Notes: generated from the sequence alone by a model not told the origin. DNA of 64,000 nt from an uncultured Flavobacterium sp. (GCA_937773775.1 CALJVL010000013.1:175773-239772); one strand, 5' to 3'. Positions 37,277 to 46,747 are shown, counted from the first letter of the stretch. Numbers and translations are program-made.

Positions 37277-38062
37277 CTAAAAGCCACGTTGTCTTTTGGC
37301 TTCAAAGATTAATATAGCCGCAGCAACAGAAACGTTCATGCTGTCAATTTCTCCTTGCATCGGAATGATTATATTTTGGGTAGCTGCTTCACGCCATTCT
37401 TGCGACAAACCAGTTGCTTCCGTACCCACGACTAAAGCAGTTGGAGTGGTGTAATCTTGAGTATGATAAGATGTCGAATTTTGTAAAGTGGCGCAATAAA
37501 AGTTGATTTTTTGTTCTTTCAAAAAAGCAATGATTTCATCGGTTGTCGCAGTCGCAATTTGGTTGGTAAACAGACAACCCACACTAGAACGTACAATATT
37601 AGGATTGTATAAGTCACTTTTAGGATTTGCGATGATAACGGCATCCAGATTGGCGGCATCAGCAGTTCGCAATAAAGCACCAATGTTCCCTGGTTTTTCG
37701 GGCGCTTCAGCCACTAAAATTAGTGGGTTATCGGACAAAACTAAATCAGATAACTGTAGTGATTTTGTTTTGGCTACAGCCAAGACACCTTCGGTCGTAT
37801 CGCGATACGCCAGTTTTTGAAATATATCTTTGTTGATTTCTATGAGGTCAGCAGTTTTTGCGATTTTTTTTGCTTCAGTTTCAGAACAAATCTCTGGATA
37901 AAATAAGACCGTTTCCAACTCATAACCACCTTTTATTGCGATTTCAATTTCTCTTTTGCCCTCAATTATGAAAGTACCCGTTTGCTTGCGGTTTTTTGCC
38001 TTTTCTTGTAATAATACCAATAATTTTATGAATGGATTTTGAACTGAAGTGATTTGTTTCAA
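37277..38062 (-). CDS. SpoU-family RNA 2'-O-methyltransferase (TrmH-like)
   Basis: 261 residues. An N-terminal substrate-binding domain (MKQITSVQNPFIKLLVLLQEK) precedes the SPOUT knot domain, with LVAEAPEKPGNIGALLRTADAANLDAV, then VVGTEATGLS and MQGEIDSMNVSVAAAI, the SAM-binding and dimer motifs. It methylates the 2'-OH of an rRNA or tRNA nucleotide; the target is unknown. The Asn-based motif N-x-x-x-x-R is intact. Confidence 0.9.
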   Translation of the reverse strand: MKQITSVQNPFIKLLVLLQEKAKNRKQTGTFIIEGKREIEIAIKGGYELETVLFYPEICSETEAKKIAKTADLIEINKDIFQKLAYRDTTEGVLAVAKTKSLQLSDLVLSDNPLILVAEAPEKPGNIGALLRTADAANLDAVIIANPKSDLYNPNIVRSSVGCLFTNQIATATTDEIIAFLKEQKINFYCATLQNSTSYHTQDYTTPTALVVGTEATGLSQEWREAATQNIIIPMQGEIDSMNVSVAAAILIFEAKRQRGF

Positions 38063-38272
38063 GATATTCTAAAATTTAATTATTATTTTACACAAAGATA
38101 CGTAGAGAACATCCAGTTTTAGAAGTTTAGAATAGAATATTTATGAATCTAGAATGAGATTGCACAGATAAGTTTATCAGAAGACTTTTACACAACTATT
38201 TTTCTTTAATTTTGGCGTAATTGTCATTTTAGGACAATAAAACTCAGGATCTCAATATAAACAAAAAAACGC
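38063..38272. other. Divergent spacer, nothing recognised
   Basis: Between the divergent methyltransferase and TRIC-like genes. It is AT-rich without a convincing TAnnTTTG box or structured element. Confidence 0.4.
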
Positions 38273-38875
38273 ATGTTTCATTTATTAGATATCATAGGAA
38301 CAATTGCTTTTGCAATGTCAGGGGCATTGACCGCTATGAGCAAAAAAATGGATGGTTTTGGCATATTTATAATTGCTTTCGTGACTGCCGTTGGAGGAGG
38401 AACCTTGCGCGATGTCATGATTGGGACAACGCCCGTGGGATGGATGCTTGATCTCGAGTATGTTTATGCAATCTGTATCGCTAGTTTTTTAGCAGTGTTA
38501 TTCAGAAAAAAATTCGACAAATTGCGAACTTCACTCTTGCTGTTTGATACGATCGGATTGGGAGTTTTTACTTTAGTCGGTCTTGAAAAAGGGATTAATG
38601 TTGGTTTACATCCCTTTGTATGCATCGCATTGGGAACGATGACGGCCTGTTTTGGAGGAGTAATCCGAGATATGTTATGTGCCGAAATTCCCGTTATATT
38701 TAGAAAGGAAATATATGCAACCATTTGCATAGTTGGAGGTGTCGTATTTTTTATCTTAAAAAAATTCAATCTTGAAGATAGTTTTTTATACATAACAACC
38801 TCGTTAGTAATTATATTCTTTCGTTTGATGGCTGTTAGGTTTAAATGGTATTTACCTACTTTCGAAAACAAATAA
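38273..38875 (+). CDS. UPF0126/TRIC-family trimeric cation channel
   Basis: 200 residues, about seven hydrophobic helices in two similar halves. Each half carries the characteristic GG-x-x-RD kink motif (VGGGTLRDVMIG and FGGVIRDMLCAE). This is the prokaryotic TRIC fold, a potassium or cation channel. No partner genes are evident. The ATG follows a long stretch of A without a clear promoter. Confidence 0.88.
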   Translation: MFHLLDIIGTIAFAMSGALTAMSKKMDGFGIFIIAFVTAVGGGTLRDVMIGTTPVGWMLDLEYVYAICIASFLAVLFRKKFDKLRTSLLLFDTIGLGVFTLVGLEKGINVGLHPFVCIALGTMTACFGGVIRDMLCAEIPVIFRKEIYATICIVGGVVFFILKKFNLEDSFLYITTSLVIIFFRLMAVRFKWYLPTFENK

Positions 38876-38909
38876 AAAAGCTTAATTTCACGAGGTCTAA
38901 AACTAAAGA

Positions 38910-39749
38910 GTGAAAATTTTTTCCGTTCGACAATATCAGGAAAGTGATTATGCTAAGTGGAATACTTTTATTGGTCAAGCCAAAAATGCTACGTTTCTGT
39001 TCCATCGTGATTTTATGGATTTTCATAAAGATCGATTTGAGGATTATTCCTTGATTGTTTTGGATGAAGACAAATGGGTTGGTGTTTTGCCGGCAAATAA
39101 AGTTGGGAGTGAAGTTTTTTCGCATCAGGGGCTAACATACGAGGGATTAGTTTATTCCTTTAAAATAAAGGGAAAAAAAGTAGAGCAACTTTTAGATTGT
39201 CTTTTATCTTTTTTCAATGATGATGGTATACAGTTTTTTTATGTAAAGCAAATGCCCGCTTTTTATACTTCAGGAGGCAATGTTGAAATAGATTTTTTCT
39301 TACTTAAAAAAGGAGCTTTTCTGGAAAGAAAAGAAATGAATTTAGCTGTAAATTTAACGGTGCCGCTGACAATATCAAAAAGTAAATTAATGCATTTTAG
39401 AAAAACGGAACGGTTCCATTTACAACTTTTAGAAGAAACGGAGTTAGACTCTTTTTGGGAGTTGGTCTTAGAGCCGAAATTATTGGAAAAATATAACGCA
39501 AAACCAGTTCATACGCTCAAAGAAATAGCAAAGTTAAGTAGGATGTTTCCACAAAATATTAAGCAATTTTCAGTTTATTATGAAGGTATGATAATTGCTG
39601 GAGTGACATTATTTGAAAATGAAACCGTTGTGAAATCGCAATACGGAGCCACCACTAAAAAAGGAGAGGAGCTGCGAGCATTGGATTTTGCATTTATTAC
39701 CTTAATAGAAAAGGCTGGATTCAAGTTACAAATGCAACTTTTTGGTTAA
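38910..39749 (+). pseudogene. GNAT-like acyltransferase gene, 3' end lost at the IS30 element
   Basis: Starts at a GTG (MKIFSVRQYQESDYAKWN), since no ATG lies upstream. The two-domain FemAB/GNAT-like pattern is seen: FLFHRDFMDFHKDRFEDYSLIV, then a strand-rich part, then IKQFSVYYEGMIIAGVTLFENETVVKSQYG. The genuine protein stops at about residue 270 (LIEKAGF), where the IS30 inverted repeat begins (39721). The remaining codons to 39749 come from the element. The expected C-terminal 40-50 residues do not resume right of the IS in any frame, so they appear to have been deleted. Confidence 0.75.
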
Positions 39750-40683
39750 ACATATAATTTGGTGTTTCAAAATTAAATCTTTTTCTCGGACGATTATTTA
39801 ATTTTTCTTGTATTTCTATAATTCTTTCGACGGTTATTTCTTCAAAAGAGGTCGATTTGGGTATATACTGCCTTATAAGTCCATTTAGATTTTCATTTGC
39901 TCCACGTTCCCAAGGACTGTAAGGATTTGCAAAATAGAAGTCAACTTCTAATACTGTAGCGATTTCTTGATGCATTGCAAACTCTTTTCCATTGTCGGAT
40001 GTTATTGTAAACAAATAGGGCTTCCAGTTCTCTAATAATTCAATTGCCGCTTGTTTAACCAATTCACTTTCTTTAGCTTTTATTTTTTTCATCCTCAGTA
40101 TTCCAGTGGCTCTATCGTTTATGGTCACAATGGCACCTTTGTGATTCTTACCGATTATAGTATCGATCTCCAAGTCTCCAAAACGTTGCTTTAAATCGAC
40201 AATTTTAGGTCGATCTTCAATCAATCTTCTGTTACTCAAGACACCTCTGGAGTCTTTTTTACTTCCTCTTTTTCTATACCTTTTCCCAGTTGTTCGTAGA
40301 CTTAAATACAAATTCCCCTTTTCTTTTTTATCTTTCCAAATATGTTGATAAATAGACTCTGTTGACACACATGACAATCCGTTTTTTGAGCAAACGCCTA
40401 CTATTTGTTCTGGACTTAACTCTTGATGGAGGTATTCTTTAATCCGCTCTTTAATTTCAAGAGTTAAGTCATTTCTTTTGGTTTTGCTTTTTTGTCGTTT
40501 TTCATATTTTCGCTGAGCTAAATCAAAATCATATTTACCACTGCGTAAATCACAATTACGTTGAAGCTCTCGTGTTAAAACGGACTTGTCTTTTTTAATA
40601 ACTATTGCTATTTCGCTTTTGCTGAAATTCTGCTCTAATAATACACTAATAGTATATCTTTATTCGCTGGTTAAATGGCTCAT
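39721..40683 (-). pseudogene. IS30-family transposase with an early in-frame stop
   Basis: The minus-strand frame from ATG at 40683 reads MSHLTSE, then TAA (40660-40662), then RYTISVLLEQNFSKSEIA and on to the stop at 39721. Most IS30 transposases read EQRY here, so Gln8 (CAA) has become a stop. The rest (about 320 residues) is intact: the N-terminal helix-turn-helix (SKSEIAIVIKKDKSVLTREL), DLEIDTIIGKNHKGAIVTI and TSDNGKEFAMHQ with the first two catalytic Asp, and NPYSPWERGANENLNGLIRQY with the Glu. Downstream translation from a TTG could make only a truncated form. Confidence 0.85.
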
Positions 40684-40697
40684 TATTTACAACTTTG
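39721..40697 (-). mobile_element. IS30-family insertion sequence
   Basis: About 0.98 kb, bounded by imperfect repeats: CAAGTTACAAAT at 39722-39733 and ATTTACAACTTTG at 40685-40697, an inverted pair with one extra T and mismatches. The transposase gene fills it. No clean target-site duplication is seen, in keeping with an insertion followed by deletion of neighbouring DNA. Confidence 0.7.
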
Positions 40698-40735
40698 GTC
40701 AGGAGTAAATAAAGACAATTTATTCCATTCGAAGG

Positions 40736-40760
40736 AGAGGACTTTAATGTCCTTTCTTTT
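40736..40760 (+). terminator. Weak hairpin between the IS30 element and the truncated glycosyltransferase
   Basis: AGGAC TTTAAT GTCCT, followed by TTCTTTT. It may be the residual shared terminator of the two genes that lost their ends. Confidence 0.4.
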
Positions 40761-40796
40761 GAAAAAATTATCCAATCCCTTTTCCTGAGAGTTGCA

Positions 40797-41387
40797 TTAA
40801 CTAATTGAATCTAGTTTTTTTAAACTTTGGATAAAAGAAAAGTCTTCATAGCCGTAGCTTCTTATTTTTTCGTCAAATAAAGCGGATTCAAAAACAGTCC
40901 TTTTTATTAAAAAATTAGAAACGAAGGATGTTTTGTAAGGTTCTTTTATTCGTTCCTGTAAAGCTATTGCTTCTCTTTTTCGGCCATAAACCCATCGTAA
41001 TAATTGATCAGGATTTGGTTTGTTTTTTGAATACTTAATTCCACCAAAAAAAGAAGCTTTTGTGGATGTATTGATTTGCTTAATGTAATTTGGAATATAT
41101 TGAGAACTTTCAGTAAAGGTGTCACAATCCAAAAATAATAACCAATCATATTTTGATTTGGTGGCCAGTAGATTCCTGATTTTGCTTCGGCCGATATTTT
41201 GGGGTAATGTAGCAAAAAAACAATTAGTTAATAACGGAATCAAATCATTATTTGACTTGAATTCGGTTGATGCATCGTCCATACAGATAATTTCAAAATC
41301 GATTTTGCATTCTATACATTGTTTTTGTAATTCCTCAATTAGCGGGTATGCATTGTAATTATATATTGGAATAAGGATGGACAGCAT
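40797..41387 (-). pseudogene. Family 2 glycosyltransferase, 3'-truncated
   Basis: GT-A fold N-terminal region of 196 residues: MLSILIPIYNYNAYPLIEEL, the nucleotide-sugar binding CMDDASTE, DWLLFLDCDTF with the DxD, and RSYGYEDFSFIQSL. Family members of this type run to about 280-300 residues, so 80-100 C-terminal residues are missing. Reading past the stop in other frames meets stops within a few codons, so this is not a one-base shift. The lost end faces the IS30 element. The start overlaps the FtsE-like stop by one base (TAATG), suggesting coupled translation. Confidence 0.75.
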
Positions 41388-42070
41388 TATACCGTTCTCT
41401 GAACGACTTCAAAGATTTTAGTATCTTCGCATTTCAATGTTTTTGAAGGAAATTTCATCAATAAAGCATAATCATGTGTTGCCATTATGATCGTTTTTCC
41501 ATTAGCATTGATGGTTCTCAAAACTTCAAGAACTTCGGCACTGGTTTGTGGATCTAGATTTCCGGTTGGCTCATCTGCAAGTATCAGTTCGGGGTCATTT
41601 AGTAGAGCCCTGGCGATAGCGACACGTTGCTGTTCACCACCTGAGATTTGATGTGGCATTTTATTTGAATATTCTTTCATGCCCACTTTATCCAAAACTT
41701 CGTCAATTTTATGATTCATTTGGTCCTTGTCAACCCAGCCAGTTGCTTTTAGTACAAATAACATATTATCTTTTATGGTACGATCCGGCAGTAATTTAAA
41801 ATCTTGAAATACAATACCAATTTTTCTTCTTAGGAAAGGAATGTCTGATTCTTTTAAAGTGACTAAATTAAAATCCACAATTTGTCCCTCGCCTTCTGAT
41901 AAAGGCAAATCAGCATAAAGCGTTTTCATTAAGCTGCTTTTCCCTGATCCTGTTTTGCCAATGATGTATAAAAACTCACCATGATTTACTTCCAAATTTA
42001 TGTTTGATAAGATAACTTTATCTTCTTGATAAATGCTTGCGTTTTTTAAAGACAGAACGGATTGTGACAT
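41387..42070 (-). CDS. ftsE: FtsE-like ABC ATPase
   Basis: 227 residues: Walker A GKTGSGKS (38-45), signature ISGGEQQRVAIARALL, Walker B LILADEP, and ATHD switch histidine. It is close to FtsE, which with FtsX controls peptidoglycan hydrolases at the division site, though LolD-like transporters look alike. No ftsX gene is adjacent, so a division role is inferred from sequence alone. The gene overlaps the truncated glycosyltransferase by one base at TAATG. Confidence 0.85.
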   Translation of the reverse strand: MSQSVLSLKNASIYQEDKVILSNINLEVNHGEFLYIIGKTGSGKSSLMKTLYADLPLSEGEGQIVDFNLVTLKESDIPFLRRKIGIVFQDFKLLPDRTIKDNMLFVLKATGWVDKDQMNHKIDEVLDKVGMKEYSNKMPHQISGGEQQRVAIARALLNDPELILADEPTGNLDPQTSAEVLEVLRTINANGKTIIMATHDYALLMKFPSKTLKCEDTKIFEVVQRTV

Positions 42071-42250
42071 AATACAGTTTATTTATGGGGCAAAAGTAGC
42101 AAGATAACGGTTCTATTCAAAATAAATTATATTCTATTCAACAGATTTTTAAGAAACAGTTGCAAAAAGCGGGAAGTGCTGATTTTGTTTAATGACAAAT
42201 TTAAAGCACTATTGATAAGTTTTAGGGTTAATATCATTTTTTTATAGATG

Positions 42251-42280
42251 AAAACCGATGCTCAAAGCATCGGTTTTTTT
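42251..42280. terminator. Strong hairpin between the FtsE-like gene and the GDPD operon
   Basis: A 12-bp perfect stem (AAAACCGATGCT / AGCATCGGTTTT) with loop CAA. A T-run follows on the plus strand and T-rich sequence on the minus strand. It lies upstream of the ftsE-like gene and downstream of the GDPD gene on the minus strand, so it mainly ends the receptor operon. Confidence 0.8.
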
Positions 42281-42320
42281 GTTAACTTTTCTCAAAGTAA
42301 CGAAATCAAGACGGGTTTTC

Positions 42321-43235
42321 TTATTTTTTAAAGAGCAATCCTATATCGGGATAATCCGTTATAATACCATCAACTCCCCAACCTAGAACCGTTTTCATCC
42401 GACTTGCTTCATTAATAGTCCAAGGAATAACTTTCATTCCTTTGGCCTGCAATACCGTTACAATTGCGGCAGTCAATAGCGTATGTTCCGGACTGTAGCT
42501 GTCTGGGATAAACCCCAAAGCATCCAAATTTGTTTTGACATTATCTTTATAGGCTAGAGCTGCTAGTTTGTAATCGGGATAAGCTTGATGGATATAGCGC
42601 AGTACTCTAAAATCAAAACTTTGGATCATTAGTCTTTCCATTGGGATACGGCCTTGAATCGTTTTAATAAATAAATCCGCAAAAACCTGAGGTGTTGGAT
42701 GGTATTTATTATCCCCCTCTGGAGTACTTTTTATTTCAATATTATAGTTGATCTTTTGGTCAGATAAAAGTTCAGACTGTGCAATTACATCGAGAAGTAA
42801 GGGTTTTGAAAGTTTACTATTAGTCTGTTCAGGAAATTGAGGATGCTTGGTGCTGCCACAATCATATTGCTGTACTTGTGAATAAGTAGTCTGGTAGATA
42901 TTTAAATTTAATTCATTATCCTTGTTTATCGTGTTTCCTAAACTATCCAAACAAATTATGTGGTTGAAAAAGGGATCATGGGATACCAGTATTTGGTTGT
43001 CCTTTGTAACAACGACGTCAAGTTCTATGGTATTTACTCCCAATTCAATTGCTTTTTCAAAGGCAACTAGTGAATTTTCGGGGTAGAGCCCTCTTGCTCC
43101 ACGATGCCCCTGTAGATCAAAATTAAAGGAAGTTTGAATTTCACCAGGAAGTAATTGGACTGTTTGTTTTTCTTGTTTAGCCTTGCAGCCTAGCAGGCAC
43201 ATTGCTAAAATTGCTGTGATTATAATTTTATACAT
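42321..43235 (-). CDS. Glycerophosphodiester phosphodiesterase, lipoprotein
   Basis: 304 residues with a lipoprotein signal ending CLLGC (Cys17). The TIM-barrel GDPD domain is complete: HRGARG (His44, Arg45), ENSLVAFE, ELDVVVTKD (Glu71, Asp73), and SHDP with His86. It cleaves glycerophosphodiesters (deacylated phospholipids) into glycerol-3-phosphate and an alcohol. It is the last of three genes read from 46707; its start is 4 bases after the hydrolase stop. The lipid anchor suggests the outer or inner membrane, facing the periplasm. Confidence 0.92.
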   Translation of the reverse strand: MYKIIITAILAMCLLGCKAKQEKQTVQLLPGEIQTSFNFDLQGHRGARGLYPENSLVAFEKAIELGVNTIELDVVVTKDNQILVSHDPFFNHIICLDSLGNTINKDNELNLNIYQTTYSQVQQYDCGSTKHPQFPEQTNSKLSKPLLLDVIAQSELLSDQKINYNIEIKSTPEGDNKYHPTPQVFADLFIKTIQGRIPMERLMIQSFDFRVLRYIHQAYPDYKLAALAYKDNVKTNLDALGFIPDSYSPEHTLLTAAIVTVLQAKGMKVIPWTINEASRMKTVLGWGVDGIITDYPDIGLLFKK

Positions 43236-43239
43236 GTTT

Positions 43240-44193
43240 TTATTGTAAAATTGTTTGGTTTAAAAAGTCTACTGTAGCCTGATAAACACCTTGCCAATCC
43301 TTAGAACGTAAATCACAAGCAATAACATGATCACCACTTTCAGGAAAGGCTATTTTTGTTTTTTTGTTTTCAGGTGTTCCTAAAGAGTTGTACATTATAT
43401 TCATGGCAGCAACGGAAACGACTTGGTCTTGTTCCTTTTCATTTTTATAATAATAGCCTAAAAAAACCGGACACTTGACATTTGTAAATGTAGTTTCGGT
43501 CATGTTTTGCTTAAGCATAGTGATTAAGGAAACATAGCCATTGATGTGGTAATTAGTAGACCAATACTTAGCTTGTTCCTCTGGGCGGTTTTGTGTCTGC
43601 ATATCGCCACCGATGGTTTCTTTGAATTTCTCTCTACCATCAGGCAAAATAATACCCGCCATAGCAGGATTAAACAAATCCACAAAGGGCGAATAGAGAA
43701 TCAATCCCGAGATACTAGGATCTTCGGATGCCAATTTTAAGCTTAAAGTTCCTCCTGTGGAGGTGCTTACTAAAATTACTTTTTCTCCCAGTTTTTTTCC
43801 AATTTCGAGTGCTCGTTGTGCAGAGGCAATATAGTTTTCAGGCGTAAGAAATTCAAAGGTATTTTTTCGATAAATTCCATGTTCCTCTAAACGCGAGAGG
43901 TAGATGTTGGCTTTGTATTTTGTAGAAAGCATTTTTAAAACCGGTTCTCCTTCACGGTGACTAGCGCCAAAACCATGCAAATAAACAAAAGCAACAGCTG
44001 TTTTTTTGTTTTCATACCCATCAGCCCATATTATTTTAGCCGCATTGTTTGGCTTGATTCCAATTACTTTAGTCTCTAGATTAGCGAGATAGGAATCCAG
44101 TTTTGCTATTTCTACTGTGCTTATTCCTTCTTGGCTAAAAATAGAAGTGTAAATAAAGAGTGATGCAAGTAGCATTTTTAATCTTTTTTTCAT
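43240..44193 (-). CDS. Secreted alpha/beta hydrolase (S33-like)
   Basis: 317 residues with an N-terminal signal (MKKRLKMLLASLFIYTSIFSQ). The alpha/beta hydrolase core starts at about residue 63. LHGFG forms the oxyanion region, and the nucleophile is Ser145 in VSTSTGG (the usual GxSxG is relaxed). The acid is probably in EQDQVV and the histidine in SGDHVI near the C-terminus. It is most like lipase/esterase members. It sits between the TonB-dependent receptor (12 bases upstream) and the GDPD, suggesting a lipase or phospholipase-like step. Confidence 0.85.
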   Translation of the reverse strand: MKKRLKMLLASLFIYTSIFSQEGISTVEIAKLDSYLANLETKVIGIKPNNAAKIIWADGYENKKTAVAFVYLHGFGASHREGEPVLKMLSTKYKANIYLSRLEEHGIYRKNTFEFLTPENYIASAQRALEIGKKLGEKVILVSTSTGGTLSLKLASEDPSISGLILYSPFVDLFNPAMAGIILPDGREKFKETIGGDMQTQNRPEEQAKYWSTNYHINGYVSLITMLKQNMTETTFTNVKCPVFLGYYYKNEKEQDQVVSVAAMNIMYNSLGTPENKKTKIAFPESGDHVIACDLRSKDWQGVYQATVDFLNQTILQ

Positions 44194-44205
44194 TTTTATT
44201 ATTAT

Positions 44206-46707
44206 TTAAAATTTAACAGCCATTTGTACGCCATAAAATTGAGGTGCACCAGGTATAAAAGTAGGTATTCCAAAAGCACCTCCGGTATTTCCGGCATCAA
44301 TAATATACTTTTTGTCAAAAAGGTTAGTCATGAATAATCCTATTTCATATTTTTTTCTTAATGTTAAACCCGTTCTGATATTCAAAAGGCCATATCCTGC
44401 TTGTGAAATATTAGGTAAATTTGTTTCTTCAAAAAACACTTTCGACTTATAAGTATAGCTAGGTCTAAGATAAAGATCTATGTTCGTACTTACGGTTGGA
44501 TTGTAATTAAATCCAACAGAAAAGGAATGTTTTGGAGTCAATCGGAAAGTATTTCCCGCTAATTGTTGTTGGTTTCCGTCTGAATCTGTCTCATCAAAGG
44601 CAGCATCGATGTATGCATAATTGGCAAAGAAAGAACTGTTTTTTGTGAATTGATATTGTACGGCGGTTTCAAAACCAAAAGTTGATGCCGCGCCGCTATC
44701 ATTTGGCTGAATCACTAAACCATTCTGTTCGTCTAATCGTGCGATAGTCGTTTGAAAGTTGCTGTAATCGTAGATAAAAGCATTGATGTCAAATTGTAAT
44801 CGGTTGTTAAGAAAAAGAGATTTGGCTCCAAATTCATAAGACCATACCGTTTCATCTGACAATACATCAACAGTTTTTGCGGTAACATTAATTACATTAG
44901 GTCTTCGGCCTCTGGCAACATTCCCAAAAAGAGTAATATGGTCTGTAATGTCATAATTTATGGCAAATCGGCCAACAGCAGAGGTGAAGGTTTCGCTAGC
45001 GGTACGTTTTCCATTTGTAGGCGCAAATAAGTTGTTAGGAAAAACGCCTAAAAAATTACCCAATACACCCGGCTGATCTGCATTTTGAACTTCTAAACCG
45101 GCATTACTATTTTCTAAAGTAGCTCTTATACCAAATGTAAAAGTCAATTTATCGGTTAAATCATAAGAGGCATCTGCAAAAAGGTCTCCAGAATAATTCT
45201 CGCCAAAATTGGTTGATTTTTCTTTATTAAAAGCTAAGAGTGGTGCTCCTGCCAATGGACCAAAAGTAGGGTCGTTTGGAATGTTGGGATATAAGGTAGG
45301 AACGCCATTAACGATTAGTGTGTTTCTAGCTGCCAATAAGGCAAAATAACTTTGTTCATTTACTTCAAAAGGAACCACTTGAGACCCTTTTTCATAAAAA
45401 AGATTTGCTCCAAAGAAACCGGATAATTTGTTTTTATCACTAAAATTGAATCTCATTTCTTGGCTGAATTGTTTTCCTTCAGCAATTTCTCTAAAGTAAA
45501 GTACTGGGGCTGCAGTACCATCGGCATCAAAAGCTTCATCTGAATTAAAAGCTCTATAAGCTGTAGTGACTGTCATGTCCCAATTAGGGTTGATTTCAGA
45601 TTTCAATATCGCTGTAAGACCATAGACTTTTCTGTCAATCCCCAATTCGGTTCCTCGTTCTAAGTCTGCAAAGGTATTTGGGTTTGTCGTTCCTCCTAAA
45701 GGGGCAAAAGTTCCGCTTTTGAAACCCGTTCCTGGCGGGGTATCCTGCTGCCAGTTTGCAATTAAATCTAAACTGGTTTTATCACTCATTAAATATTTTA
45801 GCGAAGTTCTAAATGCCACAGTTTCTTTTCCATTCAAGTTGCCTCCGGATCTGTTTTCTATAAAACCATCCCTTTTACTAAGGATTCCGGCTACTCTTAC
45901 AAATAGTTTATCCTTAATAAGAGAAGTGTTTACAAACCCATTTACTGAGAACTGGTTATAATTACCCGTTCCTATCTTTAGTTCTCCTGAATTCTCGTTT
46001 TTAGCTTTGTTTTGAATAATATGCATGGCACCAATTTGCGCACCCCTGCCAAAAAGCGTTCCCTGTGGACCTTTTAGTACTTCAACGCGTTCAATATCAA
46101 ATAACTCTACCACAGATCCTCTGGATTTACTGATGGAAACACCATCTTGAAAAATAGAAACGCGAGGTTCTACCCGAGAATCTCCACTATCACTGGTAAT
46201 TCCTCTAATGACGATACCAGGATTATTTACACTTTGAATCTGGATTTGTAATCCAGGAACATAATCTGAAAAAGCATCATAATCTGAAATCCCTAAATGT
46301 TCAATAAATTTCCCCCCATAAGAGGTAATGGCGATGGGAACATCTTTATTTAATTGTTCTCTTTTTTGGGCGGTAACAATAATGCCATCCAATTGAAAGG
46401 AACTTTCTTTTAAAATAAAGTTTTGTGTTGTTTCAGATTGGTTTAAGGATATTGAATTTTTTTGGCTTTCGTAACCAAGGTAGGCCACTTGGATTGTGTA
46501 AGTTCCAAATTTTATATTTTGCAATTGGTAACTTCCAGCAATATCAGTTATCGTGTTCTTAGATAAGCTGTTGATGTTGATTGATGCTCCAATAAGAGGT
46601 TTGCCCGTTTCATCTGTGATGCTTCCTTTTAAAGTGCTGTTTTCTTGTGCTTTAATATTAAAAAACCAGAATGTACTCAATAAAATAAAATAGTAATTAA
46701 CTTTCAT
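44206..46707 (-). CDS. TonB-dependent outer-membrane receptor
   Basis: 833 residues: signal peptide (to about 20), then a carboxypeptidase-D-like beta-sandwich (about 22-110, SITDETGKPLIGASININS), then a plug domain (about 115-230, VPIAITSYGGKFIEHLGISDYD and later VEVLKGPQGTLFGRG). The rest is a barrel whose last strands end in FYGVQMAVKF. It drives TonB/ExbBD-dependent import of a bulky ligand. No SusD-like partner follows. Instead come an alpha/beta hydrolase and a GDPD, and the three genes have gaps of 12 and 4 bases, so they form one operon. TATCTTTA at 46740-46747 is a near-consensus -7 box on the minus strand. Confidence 0.92.
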   Translation of the reverse strand: MKVNYYFILLSTFWFFNIKAQENSTLKGSITDETGKPLIGASININSLSKNTITDIAGSYQLQNIKFGTYTIQVAYLGYESQKNSISLNQSETTQNFILKESSFQLDGIIVTAQKREQLNKDVPIAITSYGGKFIEHLGISDYDAFSDYVPGLQIQIQSVNNPGIVIRGITSDSGDSRVEPRVSIFQDGVSISKSRGSVVELFDIERVEVLKGPQGTLFGRGAQIGAMHIIQNKAKNENSGELKIGTGNYNQFSVNGFVNTSLIKDKLFVRVAGILSKRDGFIENRSGGNLNGKETVAFRTSLKYLMSDKTSLDLIANWQQDTPPGTGFKSGTFAPLGGTTNPNTFADLERGTELGIDRKVYGLTAILKSEINPNWDMTVTTAYRAFNSDEAFDADGTAAPVLYFREIAEGKQFSQEMRFNFSDKNKLSGFFGANLFYEKGSQVVPFEVNEQSYFALLAARNTLIVNGVPTLYPNIPNDPTFGPLAGAPLLAFNKEKSTNFGENYSGDLFADASYDLTDKLTFTFGIRATLENSNAGLEVQNADQPGVLGNFLGVFPNNLFAPTNGKRTASETFTSAVGRFAINYDITDHITLFGNVARGRRPNVINVTAKTVDVLSDETVWSYEFGAKSLFLNNRLQFDINAFIYDYSNFQTTIARLDEQNGLVIQPNDSGAASTFGFETAVQYQFTKNSSFFANYAYIDAAFDETDSDGNQQQLAGNTFRLTPKHSFSVGFNYNPTVSTNIDLYLRPSYTYKSKVFFEETNLPNISQAGYGLLNIRTGLTLRKKYEIGLFMTNLFDKKYIIDAGNTGGAFGIPTFIPGAPQFYGVQMAVKF

Positions 46708-46739
46708 TTTTTTTGTATTTATGTTTAAATTTATTAAAG

Positions 46740-46747
46740 TAAAGATA
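46740..46747 (-). promoter_or_regulatory. Near-consensus -7 box of the receptor operon
   Basis: TATCTTTA on the minus strand, 33 bases before the start codon, with TTTTGG about 16 bases further upstream. One mismatch from TAnnTTTG. Confidence 0.35.

Noticed and set aside
25463..40662. Two CAA-to-TAA changes suggested reassignment of UAA to Gln
   Set aside because: Many intact genes in the window end in TAA at the expected length (for example hisS, purA, gyrB, mdh), so UAA is a normal stop. The two are independent lesions or errors.
40698..40796. Reading through the glycosyltransferase stop gives CNSQEKGLDNFFKRKD as possible lost C-terminus
   Set aside because: It does not resemble a GT2 C-terminus; other frames stop quickly. 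I treat it as sequence left after deletion.
41387..42070. Complete FtsEX division module
   Set aside because: No ftsX gene is adjacent; only the ATPase is here.
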